Positions 1-8,650 of a stretch of 64,000 bases of DNA are shown in pieces. Made by a program: the position numbers and the translations under genes. Origin of the DNA: PALSA-607 sp963737705 (GTDB lineage Bacteria > Actinomycetota > Actinomycetes > Acidothermales > Acidothermaceae); NCBI GenBank assembly GCA_963737705.1, contig CAVTTP010000003.1:450147-514146 (forward strand). Direction: 5' to 3'. The notes beneath the pieces were generated by a model. That model saw only the letters and a program-made list of their open reading frames with translations. It ran no database searches and had not been told where the DNA came from. Position 1 is the stretch's first letter; the number at the start of each line of letters is the position of its first letter.

Positions 1-1
1 C

Positions 2-733
2 AACCCGACAAAGGCCGTTGACCGCCGAGGCGCCGAGGAGACCAAGGTCGAGTTCGACGGCGAGCGGGTCACTGTTGTGGGGCCGCGGCCACGCATCAGC
101 TGGTTCGGCCCAAGCGAATCGATCGACGTGAAAGTTGAACTGCCAAAGGGTTCGCGGCTCACTGCCGAGACTGCGGTCGGCGGCTTGCGTACCGTTGGCC
201 AACTCGGAGCCACCCGTATCAAGAGCTCGATGGGCGCCGTCGATATCGACACCACGGGCGATCTGTGGCTGCACACCTCGCACGGCAACGCGACCGTGGG
301 AACCGCAGAGGGCGGCATCGAGATCACGACCGACTTCGGCCGGATTAGCGTCGGCACGGTTACTGGCGACGCCACTCTCAAGGCGTCGCATGGCTCCATC
401 GCCGTCGAGGAGTCCGGCGGCGATGTCGACGTCAAACTGTCCTTCGGCGACCTCGACATCACCAAAGCGCGCGCGTCCGTCGCGGCGAAGACCGCCTACG
501 GCAGCATCCGGTTGGGCGAGGTTTCCAGCGGTTCGATCCAGGTTGAGAGCGGCCTCGGCGAGGTCACCGTCGGCGTTCGGTCCGGCGTCCCTGCGTGGCT
601 CGACCTGTCGTCGAAGAACGGGCATGTGCGCAACGACCTCGTCAGCGATCGTGCTCCCGACCCGTCGGAGCAGACCGTCGCCGTACGTGCCCGCACTGCG
701 CTCGGCGACATCAACATCCAGCGCGCTTCATGA
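2..733 (+). CDS. DUF4097-type beta-strand repeat protein (5' truncated by window)
   Basis: The reading frame is open from the first bases of the window, so the gene starts upstream; the GTG at 77 is internal rather than a convincing start. At least 243 residues are visible. They show regularly spaced Gly/Thr/Val-rich short strands (such as GNATVGTAEGG, GDATLKASHG, GDLDITKARA) typical of the right-handed beta-roll seen in DUF4097 putative adhesin proteins. No signal peptide can be judged because the N-terminus is missing. It converges on the ECF sigma gene with a gap of only 16 bases. Function in this family is poorly known; some members sit beside envelope-stress regulators. The family call is from the repeat pattern, not from a search. 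Confidence 0.7.
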   Translation, partial: NPTKAVDRRGAEETKVEFDGERVTVVGPRPRISWFGPSESIDVKVELPKGSRLTAETAVGGLRTVGQLGATRIKSSMGAVDIDTTGDLWLHTSHGNATVGTAEGGIEITTDFGRISVGTVTGDATLKASHGSIAVEESGGDVDVKLSFGDLDITKARASVAAKTAYGSIRLGEVSSGSIQVESGLGEVTVGVRSGVPAWLDLSSKNGHVRNDLVSDRAPDPSEQTVAVRARTALGDINIQRAS

Positions 734-749
734 ATGCTGGTCGTCGATG

Positions 750-1937
750 TTAGGAATCTTCTGCCAAGCTGCGCGTGCGCGCGGCTTGGCGAACCAAGTG
801 GTCGCGCTCGGCGACGTTCGTAGCGACTCGAGCCGCCGCGGCATACGCCGTGGCGGCCGCGGGAAAGTCGCCGTCCATCTCGTACAAGTGGCCGCGGACG
901 GCGTGCCATCGGTGTCGGTCGCCGATCACGTCACGCAGCCGGTCGGTTTCGCGCAACCCGGCCGCGGCACCGAGAACGTGACCGACGGCAACTGCGCGAC
1001 CCAGTACTGCTGCAGGGTCTTGGCGCACCGGATTATCGGTAAGGGCGACGAGGTCGTCGTACCACGCGAGGATCTGCGACCAGTCGGTCTCCTCGGATCT
1101 TGCCGCGTCGGCGTGCAGAGCCGCGATCGCGGCCTCGATCTGATAGCGGCCGAATCGCTGCACGGCTAGCGCGGACTGCAGGATACGCACGCCCTCCGCA
1201 ATCTCTCGGGCGTTCCAAAGGCTGCGGTCCTGCCGGTCGAGCGTGACGATCCGTTCCTCAGGGTCGAGTCGCGCTGCGCGCCGGGCATGGTTGAGCAGCA
1301 TCAGTGCGAGTAGCCCGCGAGCCTCGGGTTCATCGGTCGCGAGAGTGAGTTGGCGCGCGAGTCGGATCGCTTCACCGGCAAGGTCGACGCGGCCCGTGTG
1401 GCCTGCCGTGTAGACGAGGTAAAGCACGCGGAGCACGACGGCGAGGTCGCCGGGCTGGTCGAGTCGGCGACCCCGGACAGCGCTCTTGGCTCGGCTGATC
1501 CGCTGAGCCATCGTCGTTTCGGGGACGTAGAACGCGTCGGCGATCTCGGCGGTCGTGAGGCCGCCGACGGCGCGCAGCGTCAGCGCCACCTGTGATGCCG
1601 GCGTGAGGTCTGGGTGGCAGCAGCAGAAGAGCAGGAAGAGGGTGTCGTCGCCCTCTTCGGTCGCGGCCGGCAGCGGTTCGCCGAGGGCCGACTCTTCGCG
1701 GCGGACGCGGGCGGCGTCGCTACGGCGGCCGTCGATGAGCCGCCGCGTTGCCACCGTGAGGAGCCACGCACGCGGGTCCAGTGGCGGGCTCTCGGGCCAC
1801 ACTCGCAACGCCTCGAGTAGCGCCTCCTGGAGCGCGTCCTCGGCGGCGTCGAAGTCTTCGCCGCGACGGACGAGGCTCGCGAGCACGCCCGGGACGAGGG
1901 CACGCAGTGCGCCCTCGTCCAGCGGTCGCGTCGGCAC
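750..1937 (-). CDS. ECF42-type RNA polymerase sigma factor with C-terminal TPR-like domain
   Basis: A 395-residue sigma factor, about twice the length of ordinary ECF factors. Region 2 lies at about residues 12-75 (EDALQEALLEAL), region 4 at about 110-165 (TAEIADAFYVPETTMAQRI), and the rest is a long helical domain (about 170-395, DUF6596/TPR-like). That architecture is characteristic of the ECF42 group, in which the C-terminal extension is needed for activity and no anti-sigma factor is used. The DGPF/YCII protein directly upstream (15-base gap after its stop) is the known conserved partner. The start is GTG at 1937; nothing better is available after the upstream stop. The factor probably drives its own operon and other DGPF genes, but that is inferred from the family. 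Confidence 0.88.
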   Translation of the reverse strand: MPTRPLDEGALRALVPGVLASLVRRGEDFDAAEDALQEALLEALRVWPESPPLDPRAWLLTVATRRLIDGRRSDAARVRREESALGEPLPAATEEGDDTLFLLFCCCHPDLTPASQVALTLRAVGGLTTAEIADAFYVPETTMAQRISRAKSAVRGRRLDQPGDLAVVLRVLYLVYTAGHTGRVDLAGEAIRLARQLTLATDEPEARGLLALMLLNHARRAARLDPEERIVTLDRQDRSLWNAREIAEGVRILQSALAVQRFGRYQIEAAIAALHADAARSEETDWSQILAWYDDLVALTDNPVRQDPAAVLGRAVAVGHVLGAAAGLRETDRLRDVIGDRHRWHAVRGHLYEMDGDFPAAATAYAAAARVATNVAERDHLVRQAARTRSLAEDS

Positions 1938-1952
1938 GTCGATGTGCCGGGG

Positions 1953-2363
1953 TCAGTCGTTCGCGGGCGCGTGGGACATGACCTCACGGATGTCGATCCA
2001 TTCGTACAACGGTGTGCCACCGGGGCCGGGCTCCGAAGAGACGTAGGCCGCGAGCTCGACCGCGCGTTCGTAGGATGCGACGTCGATCATGTACCAGCCC
2101 GCGACGAGATCACTGGTCTCGGGCAGCGGGCCGTCGGTGATCACCGGCGCAGCATCTGGGCCGCCGTAACGCACCCAGGTGCGGTCGGGCGTGAGTGCCT
2201 GTGCGTCAACGAACTCGCCGTGTTCCTTGAGCAGTTCGCCGACATGCCTGAGGAATGCCATGTGTGCCTCGACGTCCTCGGGAGCCCACTGGTCCATCGG
2301 CGGGACAGGACGGTACGGCGTCGGGGTGCCGCGGTAGTGCTTGAGAAGCAGGTACTTCGGCAT
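1953..2363 (-). CDS. YCII-related (DGPF) protein, partner of the ECF42 sigma factor
   Basis: A 136-residue single-domain protein starting MPKYLLLKHYRG, with a ferredoxin-like YCII fold expected from the pattern MKYLLL...AHMAFLRHVGELLKEHGEFVD...DGPLPETSDLVAGWYMIDV. The DGP motif that names the family is visible in ITDGPLPE. It lies immediately upstream of and on the same strand as the ECF42 sigma gene, so the two are probably co-transcribed. DGPF proteins are genomic companions of ECF41/ECF42 factors; their biochemical role is unsettled. The upstream region shows a good SD-like GGAGACACC before the ATG. Confidence 0.87.
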   Translation of the reverse strand: MPKYLLLKHYRGTPTPYRPVPPMDQWAPEDVEAHMAFLRHVGELLKEHGEFVDAQALTPDRTWVRYGGPDAAPVITDGPLPETSDLVAGWYMIDVASYERAVELAAYVSSEPGPGGTPLYEWIDIREVMSHAPAND

Positions 2364-2488
2364 GGTGTCTCCTGTGTCGTGGGCCGCGCCTGTCGTGGCC
2401 CTTCACCTGTTGAGCGGAGCCGATCGGCGCTTCTCGACATCGAATCACTGACCATCTTCTGATGGTCGCGTCGGCCTGCTACTTGCCT

Positions 2489-3709
2489 TTATGGGCGAGT
2501 AGGAGGAGGGCAACCATACGGGTTGGTCTGAATCTGTTTCTCAACGACGACGCCGTCGAGCAAGGCCACATATGCCGAGCCTCCCAGGCAGTTCGTATCC
2601 AGGGGCTCCGCATCGAGTTGTAGATACCGGCCGGTCGTGTCGATGTGCAGGTCTTCCGTGATCCAGCCGCCGGTGAGTTCGGGTAACGACGCAAAGCTGG
2701 AGACCTGACCGTTATGAACGCGGTCGATGGTTAACGCGGCCTCCTGGCAATAAGGGACGAAGTACACGTCCCCGTTCGGGCCCATCGCATTCGCGTACGG
2801 GCTGTCGGGGCAAGGGCTTTGTGGTGCGGCGGGCTGAACGATCGATTTCGACGAGATCGGATGGCCCGCCGCATCGAGAGTCAAGACTCGCAACTCACGA
2901 GACGGGCCGCCGAAGTAATACAGCTCTCGGTCATCCGGTGACCACCCGACGACTTGATACCCGTCGAACACATCCGACAGTTCTGGTCCGGTCATCGTCG
3001 ACGGGACGACGAGTGGTGCGGTCGCTCCCTTGCCGACATCAAGAATCAGGATGTTCGTGCCTAGCGGCGCGAGGGTTCCGGTAGGTGCGGGGATCGCCGA
3101 GCTCGGAAGATTGATCTTCCCGATCGTGATGGCGTAGGCGAGAAAGCGACCGTCTGGTGATATCTGGGGCGAACCGAGGCCGACGCCCTCGTCGGCGTTC
3201 TGCCCTGGTGCAGTAGCCACCGTTGTCGACGGACCGCCATGGACCGACACGCGCTGGATCGTCTCGATTTCTGAGGTTGCGGTTTGCTCGCTCTGTCGGA
3301 AGTACACAGTGCCTGCGCTCACGCTCAGCGTCGGGTCAAAGTCGGTCACGCCGCTCGTGGGAGTTACGTTGACGTCCTCGCCGCTCGTGAGTGTGGTGGC
3401 GGTTGCCTCCCCACCTTGATCGCGACAGATTGCGATCGCCTTCGACACGCACATGTACTCGCCATCGGCCGGCAACGAAACTCCGGTGGCGCTCGAACTC
3501 TCCGACAGGTAGGAGCTTGCGGGCGCGGCGGTGAGCCATGGCGGATACGACCCGGCCGCTGGGACGGGCGGCGGCACCGACGGCAGACCTGACGTCGGAG
3601 CGAACGTCGGCGGTGGGGGTGGATTCCGCCCGGTGGACGTGGGCGCGCCGGAACCACAGGCCGCCACCAAGAAGAGGACGGCGAACAGAGTGGCAGCTCG
3701 GCGATTCAT
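2489..3709 (-). CDS. Secreted lipoprotein with WD40/TolB-like beta-propeller repeats
   Basis: The 406-residue product begins with a classic lipoprotein signal: positive MNRR, hydrophobic core AATLFAVLFL, then lipobox VAAC followed by Gly-Ser. A Pro/Ser/Thr-rich linker (about 25-60) precedes a domain with repeated blade-like segments such as ISPDGRFLAYAI and WSPDDRELYYFGG, typical of TolB/PD40 beta-propellers. It should be anchored to the outer face of the membrane after lipidation of the cysteine at about residue 18. No enzyme motif is visible. The gene stands alone on its strand. The product could be a binding or scaffolding propeller; the exact role cannot be read from sequence. Confidence 0.75.
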   Translation of the reverse strand: MNRRAATLFAVLFLVAACGSGAPTSTGRNPPPPPTFAPTSGLPSVPPPVPAAGSYPPWLTAAPASSYLSESSSATGVSLPADGEYMCVSKAIAICRDQGGEATATTLTSGEDVNVTPTSGVTDFDPTLSVSAGTVYFRQSEQTATSEIETIQRVSVHGGPSTTVATAPGQNADEGVGLGSPQISPDGRFLAYAITIGKINLPSSAIPAPTGTLAPLGTNILILDVGKGATAPLVVPSTMTGPELSDVFDGYQVVGWSPDDRELYYFGGPSRELRVLTLDAAGHPISSKSIVQPAAPQSPCPDSPYANAMGPNGDVYFVPYCQEAALTIDRVHNGQVSSFASLPELTGGWITEDLHIDTTGRYLQLDAEPLDTNCLGGSAYVALLDGVVVEKQIQTNPYGCPPPTRP

Positions 3710-3779
3710 CGACGCTCAGACGCCCTGTACGCGTCCAGGGTTCCGCACAGTGCGTGTTTCGGGTCGACACGAGGTCTTG

Positions 3780-3812
3780 CCTATCGGCGATAGTTTTCCT
3801 ATCATCGATAGG
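3780..3812. promoter_or_regulatory. Two tandem near-palindromes, putative repressor operators
   Basis: Two similar 13-base near-palindromes stand side by side: CTATCGGCGATAG at 3781-3793 and CTATCATCGATAG at 3799-3811, centres 18 bases apart. They lie in the 199-base gap between the divergent lipoprotein gene and the 3909 gene. The nearby TetR regulator (4237) is the obvious candidate binder. No clear -10/-35 pair could be fixed. The pairing of repeat and regulator is inference. Confidence 0.45.
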
Positions 3813-3908
3813 TAAGGTCGCAGTCGACTGGGTGACCGCCATCCGGTCGCCGACCACAAAACAACCCGGCGCGAAGTCCTTTCGGCCGGATCAAACTAGG
3901 AGGTACGT

Positions 3909-4214
3909 ATGGCCGCGGTGATCATGCAAACATGGGCCGGCTTCACGCCCGAGCAGTACGACGCGGTTCGCGACATCGTGGGCTGGGATCGGCAAACGCC
4001 GGACGGGATGCGCTTACATGTGGCCGCGTTCGACAGTGGGGTGCTCAACATGACGGATGTGTGGGATTCCGAGGCGCAGTTCATGACTTTCGTGCAGACG
4101 CAGATCATGCCGGCCGTCACACAGCTCGGTATCTCCGGCCAGCCGGAGATCGTGATTGCTTCGCTGTACGAGCTCAATGACACCCCAGCGCAGATTGCAT
4201 CCGCCAACGGATGA
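3909..4214 (+). CDS. Small alpha/beta-barrel (ABM-like) hypothetical protein
   Basis: A 101-residue protein with an excellent Shine-Dalgarno (AGGAGG at 3899-3904) just before the ATG. The pattern (MQTWAGFTPEQYDAVRDIVGWD..., then LHVAAFDSGVLNMTDVWDSEAQFMTFVQTQIMPAV) resembles dimeric ferredoxin-fold proteins of the antibiotic biosynthesis monooxygenase type, in which an Asp-rich loop and a WDSEAQF-like helix recur. No catalytic residues can be assigned. It is followed after 22 bases by a TetR gene and then a mycothiol-type DinB protein, so the three probably form one small operon controlled by the TetR protein. Confidence 0.7.
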   Translation: MAAVIMQTWAGFTPEQYDAVRDIVGWDRQTPDGMRLHVAAFDSGVLNMTDVWDSEAQFMTFVQTQIMPAVTQLGISGQPEIVIASLYELNDTPAQIASANG

Positions 4215-4236
4215 CACGGTATTGCCGAGTTGACCG

Positions 4237-4860
4237 ATGATGGCGGCTGGACCAGACCGCAGGAAAGTCCGGCATGAGGCAAAGCGTGCCGAGATCCTTG
4301 CGCAGGCGTGGCTGCTGGCGCAGCGCGACGGTCTCGCGGCGATCTCGCTGCGAGACCTCGCCGACAGCGTCGGTCTTCGGCAACCCTCGCTGTATGTGTA
4401 CTTCGAATCGAAGCTGCACCTTTATGACGCGATGTTCGCCGACGGCTACCGTCAACTTCTGAGCCTTGTTGCGGAACGCAGTTACGGCGCTGACCCGCGA
4501 CGAGCGTTGGCACGCTTCCTCGGCGACCTCGTCCAGTTTTCCAGCGACGACATCGTGCGGCACCAGATGCTGTTCCAGCGCACGATCCCTGGCTTTGAGC
4601 CATCGGCTGAGACCTTCGGTTTGGCGCTGGAGTTCTACGACGTCGCCCGGCAGTTGCTCGCCGCGGCCGGCGTCACCGACCAACGCAACATCGACATATT
4701 CAGCGCCATGGCCAACGGGTTGGCCCACCAACAGGTAGCCAACGAACCAGGTGGCCAGCGCTGGGTCCGGTTGGCTGGCCGGGTCACCGACATGTATCTC
4801 GCCGACATCGATCGACGGCGCGGCACGCCACCACCCACGAAGGGACCTCGACGCTCATGA
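4237..4860 (+). CDS. TetR-family transcriptional regulator
   Basis: A 207-residue regulator. The N-terminal HTH spans about residues 15-62: AEILAQAWLLAQRDGLAAISLRDLADSVGLRQPSLYVYFESK, with the family's typical LYVYFESK ending in the recognition helix. The C-terminal helical domain (about 70-200) is the ligand and dimer domain and is not diagnostic. It overlaps the next gene by four bases (ATGA at 4857), a sign of translational coupling. It probably represses its own operon, with the tandem palindromes at 3780-3812 as candidate operators. The ligand is unknown. Confidence 0.88.
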   Translation: MMAAGPDRRKVRHEAKRAEILAQAWLLAQRDGLAAISLRDLADSVGLRQPSLYVYFESKLHLYDAMFADGYRQLLSLVAERSYGADPRRALARFLGDLVQFSSDDIVRHQMLFQRTIPGFEPSAETFGLALEFYDVARQLLAAAGVTDQRNIDIFSAMANGLAHQQVANEPGGQRWVRLAGRVTDMYLADIDRRRGTPPPTKGPRRS

Positions 4861-5612
4861 CCACCGCAATTGACGTGAGCACGATCCCGCGGATCAAGCA
4901 CGCAGAGGCGATGCAGATCGCTGACGTCGAGGCCGGGAAGGTGGCCGCGACGCTACGCAACCTGGAGCCGGACGACTGGGCCAAGCCGACCGACTGCCCC
5001 CGCTGGGATGTGCGCGGTCTTGTCGCGCACATGGTCGGGTCTGCCGCAGGCCAGGCCTCGCCACGCGAGTTCCTGCGCCAGGTTCGGGCCGGTCGCCCGA
5101 TCGTCGCCGAAATAGGCGCAAAGTACTGGTGGGATGGGATGAACGAGATCCAGGTCCGTGAACGAAACGACTACAGCACCCAGCAGCTCATTGCTGAATG
5201 GGACCACATAGCGCCGCGCGCGTTGAAGGCGCGCCGGAAGCTGCCCCGCCCTGTTGCGAAGTTGCCCCTCCTCAAACTCCCCGCGCCTGTCGGACGACAA
5301 CCCCTTGGCTATCTGTTCGACGTCGGGTTCACCCGCGATGCATGGATGCACCGCATTGACCTTGCCGAGGCCACCGGCAAGGCCTTCGATGCGGACGAGG
5401 GCCACGACGGTCGCATCGTCGCTGATCTGGTCGCCGAATGGGCCATCACCCACCACCTGCCATTCGACCTCGAGTTGGCCGGACCCGCAGGCGGCCACTA
5501 CACCCAAGGCGACGCGGGCGAACACGTGACCATCGATGCCATCCAGTTCGCCCGAACCCTGGCCGAACGCGCCCACGGGGACGGCGTTCTTTCTCATTCC
5601 CTCCCACTCTGA
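4857..5612 (+). CDS. Maleylpyruvate isomerase family (DinB-like, mycothiol-dependent type) protein
   Basis: A 251-residue protein whose first half shows the actinobacterial MDMPI pattern: LEPDDWAKPTDCPRWDVRGLVAHMVGSAAG at about residues 35-65, where the Asp and His contribute to the metal site. Further helices include GFTRDAWMHRIDLAEATGKAF (about 160-180), which supplies the other conserved His. In this family a divalent metal and mycothiol are used for thiol-transfer or isomerisation; the substrate here is unknown. It is translationally coupled to the upstream TetR gene (ATGA overlap), so it is the probable target of that regulator. Confidence 0.82.
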   Translation: MTTAIDVSTIPRIKHAEAMQIADVEAGKVAATLRNLEPDDWAKPTDCPRWDVRGLVAHMVGSAAGQASPREFLRQVRAGRPIVAEIGAKYWWDGMNEIQVRERNDYSTQQLIAEWDHIAPRALKARRKLPRPVAKLPLLKLPAPVGRQPLGYLFDVGFTRDAWMHRIDLAEATGKAFDADEGHDGRIVADLVAEWAITHHLPFDLELAGPAGGHYTQGDAGEHVTIDAIQFARTLAERAHGDGVLSHSLPL

Positions 5613-5656
5613 ACACGCGGTCTGACGGGCTAAGTGTTGGATCGCGTAGGAAGGGA

Positions 5657-5701
5657 TTTGTCAACCGATGGTTGACAAACGCAACCAGTGGTTGACACAC
5701 T
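5657..5701 (+). promoter_or_regulatory. Promoter overlapped by two tandem operators for the small HTH protein
   Basis: A perfect inverted repeat with 10-base arms around GAT (TTTGTCAACC / GGTTGACAAA, 5657-5679) is followed by a shorter copy CAACC-AGT-GGTTG (5682-5694). The centres are 20 bases apart, about two helical turns. The first overlaps a perfect -35 TTGACA (5672-5677); the second fills the spacer before a -10-like CACACT (5696-5701), 18 bases downstream. The ATG of the HTH gene is at 5708, exactly where transcription should begin, so the mRNA may be leaderless. The layout strongly suggests auto-repression. Confidence 0.65.
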
Positions 5702-5707
5702 TGGTGC

Positions 5708-5920
5708 ATGGCATACACAGCGAAGCAAGAAGAAGCACTCGCCGAAATCAAAGAGGCTCGGGCACAGGCGGTCGAGCACTACTTCAAAGCGAAAGAAGCG
5801 AGCACGCGACGAAGTGATCTGATGCTTGCCCTGATCAAAGACGGTGTCAGCCAATCGGACATCGCCCGCGAACTCGGCGTCAGTCGCCAGGCGATCAAGA
5901 AAATGATCAAAGCCCGGTAA
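5708..5920 (+). CDS. Small helix-turn-helix protein (70 aa)
   Basis: The 70-residue product is Lys/Glu/Ala-rich at the N-terminus (a long helix, possibly a dimerising coiled coil, about residues 4-40) and ends in a clear resolvase-type HTH: GVSQSDIARELGVSRQAIKKM at about residues 46-66. There is no other domain. It is preceded by two tandem palindromic operators overlapping its own promoter, so it is likely an autoregulated DNA-binding protein. It stands alone, facing the convergent SDR gene. It could also regulate more distant targets that carry the TTGTCAACC half-site. Confidence 0.8.
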   Translation: MAYTAKQEEALAEIKEARAQAVEHYFKAKEASTRRSDLMLALIKDGVSQSDIARELGVSRQAIKKMIKAR

Positions 5921-5986
5921 CAGTGCACTTGGGTCATGCCAATGGCACTCGCGGCGGTGGCGGCCGTTGCGGCCGTTGTCGGATAC

Positions 5987-6826
5987 CTAGGCGTCGTGGC
6001 CGAGGCTGCTGGACAACTCGCGATACGCGTTCGCTTGGGCGAGAAGACTTTGTGCTTTCTGCTCGAACGTGGCTACTGCGTCTGCGCCTGCTGGAAAGCG
6101 CAGCGGCGGCTCGCCCTGGCCGACGAGGTGGACCAACGCGGCCGCGAGCTTGGCAGGATCACCACCTTGCCGGCCGTCCATGCTCTTCCACCCAGCGACT
6201 GTCGTCTCGGTGCGCTCGGCGTAGTCGTCGATGGTCGAAGTCGCGTAATGGGTGGACTCGGGGGTCAGCAGTTGGGTGCGGAAAAAGCCGGGCTCGACGA
6301 GCATCGTGCGGATACCGAACGGCGCGACCTCCGGCGTCAGTGATTCCATCCATCCCTCGACCGCGAACTTCGATGCCGCGTACGCCGTGCAGAACTCCTG
6401 GCCCGCGATGCCCGCCGTGGAAGAGATCGTGACGAGCAGCCCTGAACGCTGAGCCCGCATGACCGGCAGCGCCGCCCTGACCATGTTGACCGGCCCGAAA
6501 AAGGTCGTCTCGATCTGCGCCCGGAAGTCCTCGGGCGTGATCTCCTCGAAGAAGCCGGCATTGAAGTTTCCGGCGTTGTTGACCACGACATCGAGCCGGC
6601 CGAACCGGTCTACGGCGGTCCGCACGGCCTCCCGTGCTGCCACCGAATCGGTCACATCGAGCGAGACCGCGAGCAGGTCATCGTGCTCGCCCAGAGCGCC
6701 AGTGACACTGGCGACCCGCCGTGCTGTAGCTACCACCGCGTGACCGGCCGCCAGCGCTGCCTGGGCAATGTCGACGCCCATCCCGCGACCGGCGCCTGTG
6801 ACGAACCAAACCTGCTTATCTGTCAT
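5987..6826 (-). CDS. Short-chain dehydrogenase/reductase (classical SDR)
   Basis: A 279-residue classical SDR. Cofactor motif TGAGRGMG at about residues 10-17, the NNAG motif at about 86-89, the catalytic Ser in ISSTAG at about 140 and the catalytic pair YAASK at about 154-158 are all present. The arginine-rich stretch after beta-2 (ATARR) suggests NADP(H). Substrate is not predictable; the pattern is close to the many uncharacterised oxidoreductases annotated as retinol or ketoacyl reductase-like. It starts at an ATG on the minus strand and has no obvious operon partner. Confidence 0.88.
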   Translation of the reverse strand: MTDKQVWFVTGAGRGMGVDIAQAALAAGHAVVATARRVASVTGALGEHDDLLAVSLDVTDSVAAREAVRTAVDRFGRLDVVVNNAGNFNAGFFEEITPEDFRAQIETTFFGPVNMVRAALPVMRAQRSGLLVTISSTAGIAGQEFCTAYAASKFAVEGWMESLTPEVAPFGIRTMLVEPGFFRTQLLTPESTHYATSTIDDYAERTETTVAGWKSMDGRQGGDPAKLAAALVHLVGQGEPPLRFPAGADAVATFEQKAQSLLAQANAYRELSSSLGHDA

Positions 6827-6905
6827 CTGCCCAAGCTAAGGCATCCGCGATGTCCGAGATGTCCGACAGGTAGTCGGCCGACGTGGGGGGAAGCCCGTCG
6901 TAGCC

Positions 6906-8618
6906 TCACCCGATTGCTAGGCACTGCGCGGGCAGGTCGAACCACCTGAGGTGCTCGAAGTCTTCGGACAATGCGCCTGATGGCCGATCACGTTCGGACG
7001 TGCCATCCGCGGCGCTCGCCGCGAACAGTGCAACGGCTTCGGTGAGGTAGTTCGCGAGGTCAGACTCCGCGGCGCGATCGTCGTGATGCGGGTAACCCAT
7101 CCCGCCGTCCGCCTCGTAGCTGACTTGGCTCAGTCGAAGCGGCGGTTCGACCAGTCCGCGCCGGTGCCGCCACAAGCCCGTGGCCGGGTCGAAGACGTAG
7201 TCAGTCAGGAGCCGCCAGCCGTCGCGCGCGACCAGCGCAACGGCGTCCACGATGTAGGTGAAAACCGGCTCGGAGATGAAGTAGTTGAAGTTGACGCGAA
7301 CCCAGCCAGGTTTGATTCCTTCGCACCCGCCTGCGATCTCGCGTTCGAACTCGTGTGATCGGTCGAGGTCGATTCCGAGTAGCCGATGCCCGTACGGTCC
7401 AGCGCACGAGCAGCCGCCGCGCGACTGGATGCCGAACAGGTCGTTCAGCAACGCGACGACGAAGTTGTGATGCAGGTAGCGGCCGCTCGGCGCCCGTACG
7501 ACGAACGAGACGATCGACAACCTTTCGGCGTCGAGATCGCCGAGAATCTCGATCGCCGGCTCCGCTCGCCAAGCCTCCACCGCACGACGCAAATAGTGCT
7601 CCTCGTGCGCGCGGATCACATCGATGCCGACAGCCTGCTTCAGCTGAAAGACAAGACCGGCGCGGATAGATTCGACGATTGCGGGAGTACCGCCCTCCTC
7701 GCGTTGCGCTGGGTCCGTGAGGTAGCGGTGCTCGGTCGGATTCACGTATGCAACGGTGCCACCGCCGGGGACATCAGGCACCCGGTTGCGCATCAGGTCA
7801 CGCCGAACCACCAGCACCCCCGGCGTACTCGGGCCGCCGATGAACTTATGCGGGCTCAGGAAAATCGCATCTTTGTAGGCAAGTGGATCGTCGCCGCCGT
7901 ACATGTTGATGTCTACGTAGGGTGCGGCGGCAGCGAAGTCCCAGAACGAGAGTGCGCCGTGTCGGTGCAGAAGTGCTGAGATCGCGTACGTGTCACTGAC
8001 GATTCCGGTGACGTTGCTCGCCGCGGAGAACGATCCGATCTTCACCGTGCGATCGCCGTAGCGGACGAGTTCCTCTTCCAACGCCGCCGCGTCGATGTGA
8101 CCATCGGCGTCCTGCTGGATGACGACGACGTCGACGATCGACTCGCGCCACGGCAACTCGTTGGAGTGATGCTCGAACGGTCCGATGAACACCACCGGCC
8201 GTTCTGCCGGGGGAATGACGTCGCTGAGGTGATAGCGGTCGTCAAGCCCGGCGGGGATGCGAAGACCGAGGATGCCGATGAGCTTGTCGACCGCCCCAGT
8301 GCAGCCGGAGCCCGCAAAGATCACGACCGTCTCGTCGTCGCCGCCGACCGCGTCGCGAATGATCCGCCGGGCGTCCTCCCGCAGCCGAGTTGTCTGCAGG
8401 CCGGTGCCACTCGACTCGGTGTGGGTGTTCGCGTAGCGCGGCAACACCTCGTCGCGGATGAAGTCTTCGATGAAACTCAGAGCACGGCCGGACGCCGTGT
8501 AGTCGGCGTAGGTGACGCGGCGCGGCCCGTATGGCCCCGGCATGACCTGGTCGTCGCCGATGACGGACTCGCGGACACGGCGCAGCAACGCCGTCTCCTT
8601 CAGGACCGGCTCACTCAT
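6906..8618 (-). CDS. Class V aminotransferase / cysteine desulfurase-like PLP enzyme
   Basis: A 570-residue PLP fold type I protein. The PLP lysine is in SPHKFIGG (about residue 258), the pyridine-nitrogen aspartate in WDFAA (about 227), and the phosphate region in AGSGCTGAV (about 102). A GCSCAGPYG segment near residue 437 recalls the cysteine-bearing loop of cysteine desulfurases or selenocysteine lyases. It is much longer than CsdA/SufS (about 400 residues), with an extra C-terminal domain, and fits the large uncharacterised class V group. I chose the ATG at 8618 (MSEP) rather than 8630 because GGAGG lies about six bases before it. No sulfur-carrier gene is adjacent, so the acceptor is unknown. 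Confidence 0.82.
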   Translation of the reverse strand: MSEPVLKETALLRRVRESVIGDDQVMPGPYGPRRVTYADYTASGRALSFIEDFIRDEVLPRYANTHTESSGTGLQTTRLREDARRIIRDAVGGDDETVVIFAGSGCTGAVDKLIGILGLRIPAGLDDRYHLSDVIPPAERPVVFIGPFEHHSNELPWRESIVDVVVIQQDADGHIDAAALEEELVRYGDRTVKIGSFSAASNVTGIVSDTYAISALLHRHGALSFWDFAAAAPYVDINMYGGDDPLAYKDAIFLSPHKFIGGPSTPGVLVVRRDLMRNRVPDVPGGGTVAYVNPTEHRYLTDPAQREEGGTPAIVESIRAGLVFQLKQAVGIDVIRAHEEHYLRRAVEAWRAEPAIEILGDLDAERLSIVSFVVRAPSGRYLHHNFVVALLNDLFGIQSRGGCSCAGPYGHRLLGIDLDRSHEFEREIAGGCEGIKPGWVRVNFNYFISEPVFTYIVDAVALVARDGWRLLTDYVFDPATGLWRHRRGLVEPPLRLSQVSYEADGGMGYPHHDDRAAESDLANYLTEAVALFAASAADGTSERDRPSGALSEDFEHLRWFDLPAQCLAIG

Positions 8619-8650
8619 GCGCGCCTCCATGCCCCTGACGGTACCTGTGG

